A stretch of 64,000 nucleotides of DNA from JBDREC01 sp043820105 [NCBI: Pseudomonadota bacterium] (lineage in GTDB: Bacteria; Bdellovibrionota_F; JAHFAK01): NCBI GenBank assembly GCA_043820105.1, contig JBDREC010000088.1:40133-104132 (forward strand), given 5' to 3'. The notes below the pieces were generated by a model. That model saw only the letters and a program-made list of their open reading frames with translations, was not told the DNA's origin and ran no database searches. Positions 36,436 through 45,595 of this stretch are shown one piece after another. How positions within the stretch are numbered: position 1 is the stretch's first letter; each line of letters starts with the position of its first letter. The translations under genes and the position numbers were made by a program.

Positions 36436-37947
36436 TTAAAAGAAAACAAATGTAACTAGAATAAAAACTGGAATCAATACTGGAATTGAGTATTTAAACA
36501 TATAACCAAAAAAACTTGGCATTATAATTCCTGCTTCTTCTGCTATTGACTTAACCATAAAGTTAGGTGCATTTCCAATATAGGTATTAGCGCCCATGAA
36601 AACTGCGCCACAAGATATCGCCATCAGATAAATTTCCTGCTCTTTGATTAAGGCAGCCACTGCGCTTGGTTCAGGCATTCCAGCAAAGAAACTTCCTAAG
36701 GCAGTATTAAAGAAAGTTAAGTAAGTTGGTGCATTATCAAGAAAACTTGATAAGATACCAGTTACCCAAAAATAATGATATGGCTGTTTTACTGCTTCAA
36801 TTATAAAGGCAAGGCTTCCTTCTGATCCAGCTTTTAATATTGCAAGGGCAGGAATGATAGTCATAAAGATGCCTGCGAATAAATAAGCAACCTCCAAGAT
36901 TGGAAACCAAGTAAAACCATTTTTCTCTCTAATAAGTTTCTTGGTTGTGATCATTGAGAAAACACCCATCATAATAATTAGAAAATCCCTAAGAGTGTTT
37001 TGAAGTTCAATATGAACACCCAAAATATTTAATTGCCCTAGTTTTAACATACCACTCATTAAAACAGCGGCAACTATTCCAGCAAGAAATAAAACATTAT
37101 GATAACCAGAAATTTTAAATTTAACAGCATTAGCTGGGTCAAGTTTTTCGTTTTTATAGGGGTCTTTTGCATATAAAAAAGAATCAATAGCAAAATAAAC
37201 ACCAAGTAATATTAATGATACAAAGCTCATTGGAGCAATCAATTTTAGAGTCCAGAAAAATGGGACTTTGTGCAAGAATCCTAGAAATAAAGGAGGATCT
37301 CCAAGTGGGGTAAGTGATCCACCAATGTTACAAACTAGAAAAATGAAAAACACAACAGTGTGTGTCTTTTTTTGCCTTTGATCATTTGCTCTAAGTAGTG
37401 GTCTGACTAAAAGCATAGCCGCTCCAGTTGTTCCAACCCAAGAAGCAATTACTGTTCCAATTAATAAAATAATAGTATTTACAACTGGAGAGCCTTTCAT
37501 AGAACCTTCAAGCAAAATGCCGCCTGAAACAGTAAAAAGTCCCCAAAGTAAAATAATAAAAGGAATATAGTCTATCATGTAAATGTGCATTATTTCGTAA
37601 AAGGCTACGCTTTTAAAGGCAATCAAAAAGGGCACGGCAAATAAAAGGGCCCACATTGCAGAAAGTTTTGGAAAATGATGGTGCCAAAAATGAGGGGCAA
37701 ATAATGGAAACAAAGCTATTGACAATAAAATTCCGATAAAGGGAATAATTGACCAAAGTGGCAGTTTCTGACCTAAATCATTTCCATGTTGGCCTTGATT
37801 CTCAGATTCAACATGACCATTTTCAGCCTCTTGCGCGTTATGTGTAATTTCCTGCCCATGACTATTTGTTTCTTCTGCAAATGAATTAGCAATAAGTGAA
37901 AATGCAAATAAAGCTAAACCAATAAACAAAATCCTAACTATTCTCAT
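36436..37947 (-). CDS. NhaD/ArsB-superfamily ion transporter
   Basis: 503 residues. N-terminal signal peptide and a His/Glu-rich periplasmic stretch (about 25-60, SHGQEITHNAQEAENG), then about twelve membrane helices. NIGGSLTPLGDPPLFLGFL and SSFLDNAPTYLTFFNTALG are the paired motifs of the NhaD/citrate-transporter superfamily; NAPNFMVKSIAEEAG near the end fits too. The likely activity is sodium/proton antiport at the inner membrane. The His-rich tail might sense pH or bind metal (inference). Confidence 0.85.
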   Translation of the reverse strand: MRIVRILFIGLALFAFSLIANSFAEETNSHGQEITHNAQEAENGHVESENQGQHGNDLGQKLPLWSIIPFIGILLSIALFPLFAPHFWHHHFPKLSAMWALLFAVPFLIAFKSVAFYEIMHIYMIDYIPFIILLWGLFTVSGGILLEGSMKGSPVVNTIILLIGTVIASWVGTTGAAMLLVRPLLRANDQRQKKTHTVVFFIFLVCNIGGSLTPLGDPPLFLGFLHKVPFFWTLKLIAPMSFVSLILLGVYFAIDSFLYAKDPYKNEKLDPANAVKFKISGYHNVLFLAGIVAAVLMSGMLKLGQLNILGVHIELQNTLRDFLIIMMGVFSMITTKKLIREKNGFTWFPILEVAYLFAGIFMTIIPALAILKAGSEGSLAFIIEAVKQPYHYFWVTGILSSFLDNAPTYLTFFNTALGSFFAGMPEPSAVAALIKEQEIYLMAISCGAVFMGANTYIGNAPNFMVKSIAEEAGIIMPSFFGYMFKYSIPVLIPVFILVTFVFF

Positions 37948-38052
37948 TTTCTTTACCTTTTTTGTTAATATTAATCTAAAAAAACGACCATCTGTTTATC
38001 TAATTAAACTAAAAAGGCAATGAAAAAAACCAAGATTTGTCAAAAATGACGT

Positions 38053-38094
38053 CTCCCCTTGTTCCCCTGTTCCCTTGTTCCCCTTGTTCTCTTG
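38053..38094. repeat. 8-bp TTCCCCTG/TTCCCTTG array
   Basis: About five TCCCCTTGT-type units upstream of the lipoprotein gene at 38136. An open frame from 38037 runs through it, but the signal peptide starts at 38136, so the array is taken as untranslated leader. Confidence 0.8.
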
Positions 38095-38135
38095 AAAAAC
38101 TTGACCTAAATAAAAAGATAAAGCATATTAAGAAT

Positions 38136-38927
38136 ATGAATTTGTTAAAAATAAAATTGCTCCCATTAATCTTTTCAATAATTATCATCCTTAGCTCTTG
38201 CTCTTTGCATACAGCTCCAAAGAAATTTTCTAATAATTTAAACTGCAATAATTTTTTATTAAAAATTGAACAAATTGAACTTGATAGGAATTTAGAAAAT
38301 ATAAAATATCAGGCAAAATTATTTTTAAATGATTCTCAAAGCTCAAAGCAAGTCTTAGTTTACGTTTTTATTAAGGAAAATAAAAAGTTAAGAATTGAGG
38401 CTGTCACTGATTTTGGAACAACTATTTTTCTGCTTATAATTAATGAAAAAACTCTAAGTCTTTATAGACCAAATGAAAATGCTATTTATATCGGTAACAA
38501 TTCAAGCTCTAATATTCATCAGGTTCTGGGGGTCGCGGCTTCATCAAAACTTTTATTTACCCTGCTTTCCAATAGATTCCCAACTTTTCCTGAAAATACA
38601 AGCTGTACAAATAATGAAGATACTATAAAACTTGAGTCAAAAAATAATTTCACAAAAAAAACCGTGCTAATTAGTCCCCAAAAAAAAGTTATTGAAAATT
38701 ATAAATATCAAGATTTAGATGGAAATATTTTAGAAATTACTTATAATGACTTTAAAGAAGTTGAAGGAATAATGTTTCCGCATGAAATAAAACTTCATGA
38801 TCCAGGCAAAGAAAACAAAATAATAATAAATGTTAATGCAATATTTATGAAACAAAAACTTGATGAAAAACTTTTTAGAATTTCAGTTCCCAAGAATGTT
38901 GAAGTAAGGACCTTTAATGGCAGTTAA
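38136..38927 (+). CDS. LolA/LolB-like (DUF4292-type) lipoprotein
   Basis: 263 residues from ATG 38136, chosen because the signal peptide (KIKLLPLIFSIIIILSSC) starts there. Lipobox LSSC. The rest alternates beta strands in the style of LolA/LolB half-barrels (VLVYVFIKENKKLRIEAV, FGTTIFLLIINEKTLSLYRP, DGNILEITYNDFKEVEGIMFP). Proteins of this fold carry lipids or lipoproteins across the periplasm. Identification is by pattern only. It overlaps the next gene by 11 bp, so the two are cotranscribed. Confidence 0.65.
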   Translation: MNLLKIKLLPLIFSIIIILSSCSLHTAPKKFSNNLNCNNFLLKIEQIELDRNLENIKYQAKLFLNDSQSSKQVLVYVFIKENKKLRIEAVTDFGTTIFLLIINEKTLSLYRPNENAIYIGNNSSSNIHQVLGVAASSKLLFTLLSNRFPTFPENTSCTNNEDTIKLESKNNFTKKTVLISPQKKVIENYKYQDLDGNILEITYNDFKEVEGIMFPHEIKLHDPGKENKIIINVNAIFMKQKLDEKLFRISVPKNVEVRTFNGS

Positions 38928-39672
38928 GAAAAAATTTGGTCAAATACTACTTGAAGCAGGAGTTATAAATCAAGCAATGCTTGAAAAAGCACTTGCAAAA
39001 CAGGAGATTTGGGATGATAAAATTGGGCAAATTATGATGGCTCTTGGGTATTTTGATGAAAAAATATTAATAGCTACTCTTTCCTGCCAGCATTCAATTC
39101 CAATTGTTGACCTTGATTATAAAACTGTTACTTCAAGGGCCTTAAAAGCCTTACCTGAATCTATTATTTTAAAACATAAAGTCTTACCAATTGAACTTAC
39201 CCCAACAAAGCTTAGACTCGCCTATTGTGAAAACAGTGATATGTCTATTTTATCAGACTTATCAGTTACTGTTGGATATACAATAGAAAAACAACTTGTT
39301 ACAACACAACAACTAACAAACAAACTTCAATATTACTTTGGTGTTCCAAAGGTATATACAAAGAAAAGAAAAATAAGTAAAAAAAGAGCGAAAAATATTA
39401 AAAATATAATTAAAAGAAGAATATCTGACATTTTTCCAGGCCTTGAAAAAAGATCAACCCTCATTAATGCATTCCTTGGAAAACCAAAAACACCAAAGGA
39501 AATTGAATTAAGGATTGGCGAACTTGCAGAAGATATTATAATTGATAAAAATTGGCTCAAAGTCGAATCTGAAAAATCAATTAGAGATAGAAGATTAATT
39601 ACAATTTTAAAAAAATCCCGAGACCTTTTTACAATACTTGATAAAAAAGGAGTTTATAGCTACAAAAAATAA
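38917..39672 (+). CDS. Stand-alone MshEN (T2SSE_N) domain protein
   Basis: 251 residues. Residues 6-70 carry the double MshEN motif: FGQILLEAGVINQAMLEKAL, then IGQIMMALGYFDEKILIATL and IPIVDLDY. In PilB/MshE/GspE ATPases this N-terminal domain binds cyclic di-GMP or ATP. Here no ATPase domain follows; the C-terminal half is Lys/Arg-rich (about 120-175), possibly an interaction surface. It overlaps the lipoprotein gene and is followed after 14 bp by a second, more degenerate member. It could be a c-di-GMP receptor for surface structures. Confidence 0.78.
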   Translation: MAVKKKFGQILLEAGVINQAMLEKALAKQEIWDDKIGQIMMALGYFDEKILIATLSCQHSIPIVDLDYKTVTSRALKALPESIILKHKVLPIELTPTKLRLAYCENSDMSILSDLSVTVGYTIEKQLVTTQQLTNKLQYYFGVPKVYTKKRKISKKRAKNIKNIIKRRISDIFPGLEKRSTLINAFLGKPKTPKEIELRIGELAEDIIIDKNWLKVESEKSIRDRRLITILKKSRDLFTILDKKGVYSYKK

Positions 39673-39686
39673 GCTATAAAAATAAT

Positions 39687-40271
39687 ATGGAAATTAATTC
39701 ACAAGGAAACATACAAAAACTCTTAGATTATTTTGCAGAAAATAATATTATCACCATAAGTGAACTTGGAAATCTACACTTAGAAGCAAAAGCTCAAAAC
39801 AAACCAATAACCGCTTTGTTAAGAGAAAAAGAGATAATAACCGAGACTGAGCTTTTAAAAATTGTCTCAAAGCTTTACAAATTAAAAATTATCAACCTTT
39901 CGAAATCAAAAGTCTCAAAAGATGTAAAATATCTCCTTTCTGAAAAAATATTATTAAATTTTTCCTGTGTTCCAGTTGCCCTTGAGGGAAAAAAACTTGT
40001 CATGGCTTTTAGTATGCTTCCTGATAATATTTTCATTGAATCAATTGAATCTGTCATAAACAAAAAAATTAAAATATTATTGGCAAATCACCATGAAATC
40101 GTGACCCTGATTAATAAAGAAATCATCCCTCTTTTCAGAACTAGCGGCTCCCGTCAAGATTCTAGCAGACGATATGATATTTATATCGCGAAACTAAACT
40201 CTTTAGCAATTTTCATGATCTACTCTGGAATAATGTCAGACAAAGAACTTGAAAACTTTTTGGAAGATTAA
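39687..40271 (+). CDS. Second, degenerate MshEN-like protein
   Basis: 194 residues. The repeated pattern ALLREKEIITETELLKIVSK and LYKLKIINLSKSKVSKDVKY LL resembles the second half of MshEN and the start of the following GspE-N alpha/beta module (VPVALEGKKLVMAFSMLPDN, IESVINKKIKILLANHHEI). The first motif (about 8-32) is poorly conserved. Cotranscribed with 38917; it may be a partner that has lost nucleotide binding. Function is inferred only. Confidence 0.62.
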   Translation: MEINSQGNIQKLLDYFAENNIITISELGNLHLEAKAQNKPITALLREKEIITETELLKIVSKLYKLKIINLSKSKVSKDVKYLLSEKILLNFSCVPVALEGKKLVMAFSMLPDNIFIESIESVINKKIKILLANHHEIVTLINKEIIPLFRTSGSRQDSSRRYDIYIAKLNSLAIFMIYSGIMSDKELENFLED

Positions 40272-40278
40272 ACCAATA

Positions 40279-41181
40279 ATGGATCTTAAAAAAAGAATTA
40301 AAAGCCTTGCTTTAAAACTTGGGGCAAGTGACATAGCTTTTACAAATGTAAAAAACTTCGATCTTTTAGATAATTTTTTTATCTATAAAAATGAAAAAAA
40401 TGTGCCTGGAATGGAATATATTTCTAATTCAATTGAAAAGCGCCTTTTTCCATTAAAAGAGCATCCTTTTGCAAAAACTGCTATAATGATAGCTGTAGCT
40501 AATAAGCTAGAAAAGAAACCAGATCTAGGTTTTAAAATAGCTGAATATGCCCTAAGCCTTGATTATCATATAAGAGTAAAGGAAATATTATCTATCATTG
40601 AATTTAGCTTACAGAAATTAGGTCTACAGACATATTCATTTGTTGATGCTCAGCCTGTGCTCGAAAAACATCTGGCATCGCGCGCAGGTCTTGGAAAGTG
40701 GGGTAAAAATGGTCTATTGTATAATAAAAAATGTGGTAGCTATTTTAATATAGGTGGCATATTTACTGATTTAAAAATCAAAGTTGTAAATACAAATGAT
40801 TTAAAGTTAGACTGCGGAGATTGTAATAAATGCATTGAAGCATGCCCAACTAATGCTATTAAAGAAAATTATAAAATTGATCCTGTAAAATGCATTTCCT
40901 ATCAGACCATTGAAAACAAAGAAGATATTAATGAGTCAATCAAGCCAAAATTAAGCAATTATATTTTTGGTTGTGACATTTGCCAGCTGGTTTGCCCCAA
41001 AAACTCAAATATTAAGGGAAGCTTACTTCCACTTGAATTACTTAAAATAAAATCTCTCACTGATCAAATATTATCTCTGGATTCTAATAAAGAATATAAA
41101 AGAAAATTCAGTGAAAGCCCACTTGGAAGGTTAAAACTTGAAAAAATAAAAAACAACATCAAAGCAGCAACCAGCAACTAG
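40279..41181 (+). CDS. queG: Epoxyqueuosine reductase
   Basis: 300 residues from ATG 40279; an ATG at 40249 would overlap the previous gene by 23 bp. DUF1730-type N-terminal domain (VPGMEYISNSIEKRLFPLK, VDAQPVLEKHLASRAGLGKW), then a double [4Fe-4S] ferredoxin motif CGDCNKCIEACP and CDICQLVCP. QueG uses cobalamin and iron-sulfur clusters to reduce epoxyqueuosine to queuosine in tRNA. It is at the short end of the family because the C-terminal HEAT-like part is reduced. CCAGCAA heptamers follow the stop. Confidence 0.92.
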   Translation: MDLKKRIKSLALKLGASDIAFTNVKNFDLLDNFFIYKNEKNVPGMEYISNSIEKRLFPLKEHPFAKTAIMIAVANKLEKKPDLGFKIAEYALSLDYHIRVKEILSIIEFSLQKLGLQTYSFVDAQPVLEKHLASRAGLGKWGKNGLLYNKKCGSYFNIGGIFTDLKIKVVNTNDLKLDCGDCNKCIEACPTNAIKENYKIDPVKCISYQTIENKEDINESIKPKLSNYIFGCDICQLVCPKNSNIKGSLLPLELLKIKSLTDQILSLDSNKEYKRKFSESPLGRLKLEKIKNNIKAATSN

Positions 41182-41192
41182 CAACCAGCAAC
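41165..41192. repeat. CAGCAAC heptamer array after queG
   Basis: CAGCAAC, CAGCAAC, TAGCAAC, CAGCAAC in tandem. It covers the last codons and stop of queG, so the C-terminal AATSN is repeat-derived. Confidence 0.85.
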
Positions 41193-41262
41193 TATTTATT
41201 TGACTTTTATCAGACATTCGCCTAAAGACGCACTACATTAAAAATGGTTGGAGTACTTTGAA

Positions 41263-41502
41263 ATGGCTAATAAAGTCAACTTGGAAAAATCACTCGGAGA
41301 AATAGAAGAAATTGTAAGCAAGCTTGAAAAAGGCAATATTACGATTGACGAATCAATCAAACTCTTTGAATCAGGTGCTAAAAAAATTAAAGAATGCGGT
41401 GCTTTTTTAGAAAAAATGGAAGAAAAAATTAGTAGCGTTGTTATAAATGATGATAATTATAGCCTAGATAAATTTGACTTTCACCTGGATAGTAAAGAAT
41501 AA
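41263..41502 (+). CDS. xseB: Exodeoxyribonuclease VII small subunit
   Basis: 79 residues from ATG 41263 with GGAG at 41250-41253. Helical hairpin SLGEIEEIVSKLEKGNITID, then ESIKLFESGAKKIKECG, the complete XseB pattern. It joins the large subunit XseA to degrade single-stranded DNA; xseA is not in the window. The order xseB-ispA-dxs is common in bacteria. Confidence 0.92.
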   Translation: MANKVNLEKSLGEIEEIVSKLEKGNITIDESIKLFESGAKKIKECGAFLEKMEEKISSVVINDDNYSLDKFDFHLDSKE

Positions 41503-41545
41503 TTTCTCTGGCATAGAATAAGCACCCCAAAACAGGATCAAATCC

Positions 41546-42421
41546 GTGGAAATAAACAAATACCTATCCGAAAATAAAAAGTATATTAACACTTTAATTT
41601 CAACTTATTTTGATTCACAGAATATAACCCAAAGCACCTTACTAAAAGCAATGGAATACAGCATGAAAGCTGGAGGAAAAAGACTCAGACCAATCCTGTG
41701 TTTATCAACTTTTAATATTTATAATGATAATACAGATAAAATATCAAATTTTTTATTAGCCATTGAAATGATCCACACATACTCTTTGATTCACGACGAT
41801 CTACCTGCAATGGATGATGATAACTATAGAAGAGGAAAGCTTACAAATCACAAAAAATTTGGTGAAGCCATCGCCATTTTAGCAGGTGATGCGCTTTTAA
41901 CTGATGCCTTTTGGCTAATGGCAAACACTGAAATTACAGGCTCTAATTTAATTCAAGCAATAAGTTGTTTTTCCCAGGCAGCTGGCTCAGGTGGGATGGT
42001 TAGTGGTCAAGTCCTTGACATAGAAGCAATTGGAAAAGAAATTGACCTTAACGCTTGCTTAAAAATGCACGCTAACAAAACCGCTGCCTTAATCAAGGCA
42101 AGCATCGTTTGTGGCGCTCTTTTAGCCGAGGCTCCTAAAAATCATTTAGCAAAACTTGAACTATTCGGTGAAAATATTGGACTTGCCTTCCAAATAATGG
42201 ATGACGTTCTTGATGATGAAGAAAGTGCAAATATGGGTAAGGATATTGGATCTGACAAGACAAAAAATAAACCAACAATATTGTCCTTGCTTGGTAAAGA
42301 AAAAAGCTATAAGCTGATTAATGATTATTTTAATAAAGCTATCGAAGCTCTTGAGTTTCTAGATGATAAGGCTTGTTATCTAAAACAAATAGCAGCTTTT
42401 ATAATTAAAAGGAAAAGTTAA
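41546..42421 (+). CDS. ispA: Geranyl/farnesyl diphosphate synthase
   Basis: 291 residues from GTG 41546, with AGGAT upstream. First aspartate-rich motif DDLPAMDD (84-91) and second DDVLD (219-223), with GGKRLRP and the KTAAL region. It condenses isopentenyl and allylic diphosphates to C10-C15 chains. It is separated from dxs by 4 bp, so precursor supply and chain elongation are expressed together. Confidence 0.93.
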   Translation: MEINKYLSENKKYINTLISTYFDSQNITQSTLLKAMEYSMKAGGKRLRPILCLSTFNIYNDNTDKISNFLLAIEMIHTYSLIHDDLPAMDDDNYRRGKLTNHKKFGEAIAILAGDALLTDAFWLMANTEITGSNLIQAISCFSQAAGSGGMVSGQVLDIEAIGKEIDLNACLKMHANKTAALIKASIVCGALLAEAPKNHLAKLELFGENIGLAFQIMDDVLDDEESANMGKDIGSDKTKNKPTILSLLGKEKSYKLINDYFNKAIEALEFLDDKACYLKQIAAFIIKRKS

Positions 42422-42425
42422 ACTA

Positions 42426-44369
42426 ATGTATAAATTTTTAGATAATATCCAGGGACCTGAAAGCATTAAAAACTTTGATGAAACCCAGCTTTATTGCTTA
42501 GCTGATGAAATCAGACAAAAAATACTTTCAACTTGCTCTCATAATGGTGGACACTTAGCACCGAGTCTTGGCGCTGTTGAAATTTCAATTGCCTTGCATT
42601 ATATTTTTAATTCACCTATTGATTCAATTGTTTGGGATGTTGGTCATCAAAGCTATCCTCACAAGCTTTTAACAGGAAGAGTTTCAAAGTTTGAAACTGT
42701 TAGAAAACTAAATGGACTAAGCGGCTTTACCAAAATATCTGAAAGCAAACATGATGCTTTTGGAGCAGGACACGCCAGCACCTCAATATCAGCAGCAATG
42801 GGAATTGCGACCGCGAAACAGCTTTCAAATGACCCTTCAAAAACAATTGCAGTTATTGGAGATGGTTCAATGACAGGGGGCCTTGCGCTGGCTGCTTTAA
42901 ATCAAAATGAAATAATGAAAAAAAATCTCTGTGTTGTTTTAAATGACAATGAAATGTCTATATCAAAAAACGTTTCAGCTATTGCCTCTTTTTTAAGCAG
43001 AAAATCTACCAGCAAACAAATGTACAATTTGCAAAATGATATTAAATCGTGGCTCAGCACTTTTCCTTCTGTTGGACAAAATGTTATTAATCTCATTAGC
43101 AAAACAAAAGAAATTGTTAAAAGCATTATTACTCCTGGCATGCTTTTTGAAACACTTGGCTTCAGATATATTGGACCTATTGATGGACATAACCTTGAAG
43201 AACTCCTTGAAGCTTTCTCAAATGTTAAACACCTTGATGAACCAGTTTTAATTCACTGCTTAACCAGAAAAGGAAAAGGCTATAAACCAGCGGAAGATGA
43301 TCCAGAACGTTTTCATGGTATTGGACCTTTTGATCCATTAAAATCGTCAGCGAACAATGAATCCTCAAGGGTTTCATATACTGAGGTTTTTGGCGATACA
43401 ATGCTTGAACTTGGAGCAAAAGACTCAAAAATCGTAGCTATCACTGCGGCAATGTCACCTGGAACTGGCCTTTGTAAATTTAAAAAGAAATATGCAGATC
43501 GCTTTTTTGATGTTGGCATTTGTGAAGAAAATGCTGTGATTTTTGCAGCAGGTCTTGCTAAAATGGGCTATAAACCTGTTGTAGCAATTTACTCAAGCTT
43601 TTTACAAAGAGGTTATGATCAAATAATTCATGATGTAGCTCTGCAAAATCTACCTGTAATCTTTGCAATTGATAGAGCTGGAATAGTTGGAAATGACGGA
43701 CCCACTCATCATGGCAACTTTGACATTTCCTTCTTAAGACACATTCCAAACCTTGTTATTATGGCTCCAAAAGATGAAAATGAACTTGTAAACATGCTTC
43801 ATACAGCTGCAAGCCTTAACAAACCAGTAGCCATTAGATATCCAAGAGGACATGGCGTTGGGGCAAGACTTGATAAGGAAAAATGTATCCTTGAGCTTGG
43901 CAAAAATGAAATTATAAGATCCGAAACTTCAAAAAATAAAGTATTAATATTAGCTTGTGGAAATACTGTTTGGCCAGCAAATGAAGCTGCATCAAAGCTT
44001 GAAAAAGATGGAATAAAATCAGATTTAATTAACTGTAGATTTATTAAACCCTTTGACACAGAATTATTAATAAAACTTAGCAAAAATTGTAAGGCAATCG
44101 TAACAGTTGAAGAAAATGTATTAGCAGGTGGTTTTGGCTCATCTGTCTTAGAAGTAATTAATGATTTAAATATCCCATCAAAACCCTTATTAAGAATTGG
44201 AGTTAAAGATGAATTTGTCTGTCAAGGTTCTCAAGCTGAGCTTAGGGAAATTTATGAAATTGATGCTCAAGGGATCTATAAAAGAACTAAGTCTTTTTGG
44301 AATTCACTCTACCCTGAAAAACAACAGCTTCATAAAACAAAAGTTAAAACTAACCAGCAAAGCTTATAA
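42426..44369 (+). CDS. dxs: 1-deoxy-D-xylulose-5-phosphate synthase
   Basis: 647 residues. Thiamine-diphosphate enzyme: GHQSYPHK (His73), GAGHASTS (His116), GDGSMTGG (145-152) and the transketolase-like second half DRAGIVGNDGPTHHGNFD, then RYPRGHGVG. It condenses pyruvate and glyceraldehyde 3-phosphate, the entry to the MEP isoprenoid pathway; ispD is at 47760. Dut follows after 1 bp. Confidence 0.96.
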   Translation: MYKFLDNIQGPESIKNFDETQLYCLADEIRQKILSTCSHNGGHLAPSLGAVEISIALHYIFNSPIDSIVWDVGHQSYPHKLLTGRVSKFETVRKLNGLSGFTKISESKHDAFGAGHASTSISAAMGIATAKQLSNDPSKTIAVIGDGSMTGGLALAALNQNEIMKKNLCVVLNDNEMSISKNVSAIASFLSRKSTSKQMYNLQNDIKSWLSTFPSVGQNVINLISKTKEIVKSIITPGMLFETLGFRYIGPIDGHNLEELLEAFSNVKHLDEPVLIHCLTRKGKGYKPAEDDPERFHGIGPFDPLKSSANNESSRVSYTEVFGDTMLELGAKDSKIVAITAAMSPGTGLCKFKKKYADRFFDVGICEENAVIFAAGLAKMGYKPVVAIYSSFLQRGYDQIIHDVALQNLPVIFAIDRAGIVGNDGPTHHGNFDISFLRHIPNLVIMAPKDENELVNMLHTAASLNKPVAIRYPRGHGVGARLDKEKCILELGKNEIIRSETSKNKVLILACGNTVWPANEAASKLEKDGIKSDLINCRFIKPFDTELLIKLSKNCKAIVTVEENVLAGGFGSSVLEVINDLNIPSKPLLRIGVKDEFVCQGSQAELREIYEIDAQGIYKRTKSFWNSLYPEKQQLHKTKVKTNQQSL

Positions 44370-44370
44370 A

Positions 44371-44829
44371 ATGACAGATCTTAAAATAAAGATATTAAGA
44401 CAATTAAAAGATAATGAAAAAGTCGAAGATTTTTTGCCTTCTTACCAAACTCAAGGCTCAGTTGGAATGGATCTAAAAGCGTGGATAGATTCTGACATTG
44501 TGCTTGAGCCTGGCACACGATTTTTGGTTCCAACTGGTCTAGCGATTGAAGTTAGCGAAGGTTATGAAGCACAAATCAGACCAAGAAGCGGTTTAGCTAT
44601 AAAAAATGGAATCTTCATTGTAAATTCTCCAGGAACAATTGACTCAGATTACAGAGGAGAAGTTCAAATCATAATAGCGAATTATGGCGAAGAAAACTTC
44701 ACCATAAAACGCAAAGATCGCATTGCTCAAATGGTGATCAACAAAATAGAAAAAGTTAACATCTCTCTTTCCGAGAATCTAAGCACCACTGATCGTAGTT
44801 CCGGCGGCTTTGGTCATACAGGAGTTTAG
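44371..44829 (+). CDS. dut: dUTP diphosphatase
   Basis: 152 residues from ATG 44371, right after dxs. All five family motifs are visible: SVGMDLKA, PRSGLAIKNGI, NSPGTIDSDYRGEV, RIAQMV and RSSGGFGHTG. The trimeric enzyme cleaves dUTP to dUMP and diphosphate, keeping uracil out of DNA. An ATG at 44197 would lie deep within dxs and is rejected. The AT heptamer array follows. Confidence 0.95.
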   Translation: MTDLKIKILRQLKDNEKVEDFLPSYQTQGSVGMDLKAWIDSDIVLEPGTRFLVPTGLAIEVSEGYEAQIRPRSGLAIKNGIFIVNSPGTIDSDYRGEVQIIIANYGEENFTIKRKDRIAQMVINKIEKVNISLSENLSTTDRSSGGFGHTGV

Positions 44830-44838
44830 TAGCTACAC

Positions 44839-44877
44839 AATTAATTATTATTTATTAATTATTAATTATTAATTATT
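44839..44877. repeat. ATTAATT heptamer array after dut
   Basis: About five TTAATTA-type 7-bp units in tandem. Similar AT-rich arrays lie at about 31217-31246, 25699-25802 and 51561-51587. Confidence 0.75.
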
Positions 44878-45014
44878 CCCACTCCCTCTTTTCCTCCAAT
44901 TTCCAGAATCAAGAGCCAAAACGATACTACAATCCAAGAATGCCAGAACACAATAATCCCAAATTACCCTTCAAACTTAGCAACTTATAGGCAAACAACT
45001 TAAACCCGAAAAAC

Positions 45015-45030
45015 TGGCAAGGAATTTGCA
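45015..45030 (+). promoter_or_regulatory. Sigma-54 promoter of 45071-45595
   Basis: TGGCAA-GGAAT-TTGCA, GG and GC 10 bp apart. The predicted start near 45041 gives a leader of about 30 nt before ATG 45071. Confidence 0.8.
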
Positions 45031-45070
45031 AATACTGCTTGCACTTTTCAATTAAGCATGGAGTGTAATC

Positions 45071-45595
45071 ATGAAAACAGCTATTCAAACAATATTTTAT
45101 TTAATTTATCTATTTTTATTTTCAGCGAGCGTTCTCGTTGCCTCAACTTTTGAAGCAGGGCTTGATTCTAAATCACAAGCATGCATTGAAAGATTAACGC
45201 TTTCTTATCTTCAGGAAAATGCGGAAACACATTGGACTGATATAGATATCTATCCAAGAGGCGATGGATTCATAACACCTTTGAAGTGTGAAACTAATTT
45301 AGAAAATGATAAAATGAAAGATATAAGCTGCGATTTTTTATCCACAGCCCAAATAGCCATTATTAACAATGCAACAGGTAAACTAGAAGAATTAACCATA
45401 CAAGTTAACCTTACAGAAACCCTGGTTACTCCTATTATGACTCAACCTTATTTAGTAGATATGAAAGCAGGCGACAATAGTGAATTGAAAATTTATATCT
45501 TAAATTCACAAGACGTCTTTAATTTCGATTTTCTAATGGAGCTTGTTGAGATTTCGAAAGATCCAAGTGAAATATTTGAAGAATGTTTACTTTAA
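45071..45595 (+). CDS. Small exported protein in the sigma-54 set
   Basis: 174 residues. Signal peptide KTAIQTIFYLIYLFLFSASV, cleavage near VAST. Cysteines at ACIE, KCET, SCDF and EECL could make two disulfides. The C-terminal half is beta-rich (LEELTIQVNLTETLV). No family was recognised. Though surrounded by housekeeping genes, it has its own sigma-54 promoter, linking it to the pilin and A-B lipoproteins. It overlaps convergent rpe by 9 bp. Confidence 0.72.
   Translation: MKTAIQTIFYLIYLFLFSASVLVASTFEAGLDSKSQACIERLTLSYLQENAETHWTDIDIYPRGDGFITPLKCETNLENDKMKDISCDFLSTAQIAIINNATGKLEELTIQVNLTETLVTPIMTQPYLVDMKAGDNSELKIYILNSQDVFNFDFLMELVEISKDPSEIFEECLL

Noticed and set aside
44197-44370. N-terminal extension of dut
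   Set aside because: It lies inside dxs in another frame; dUTPase homology starts at ATG 44371.
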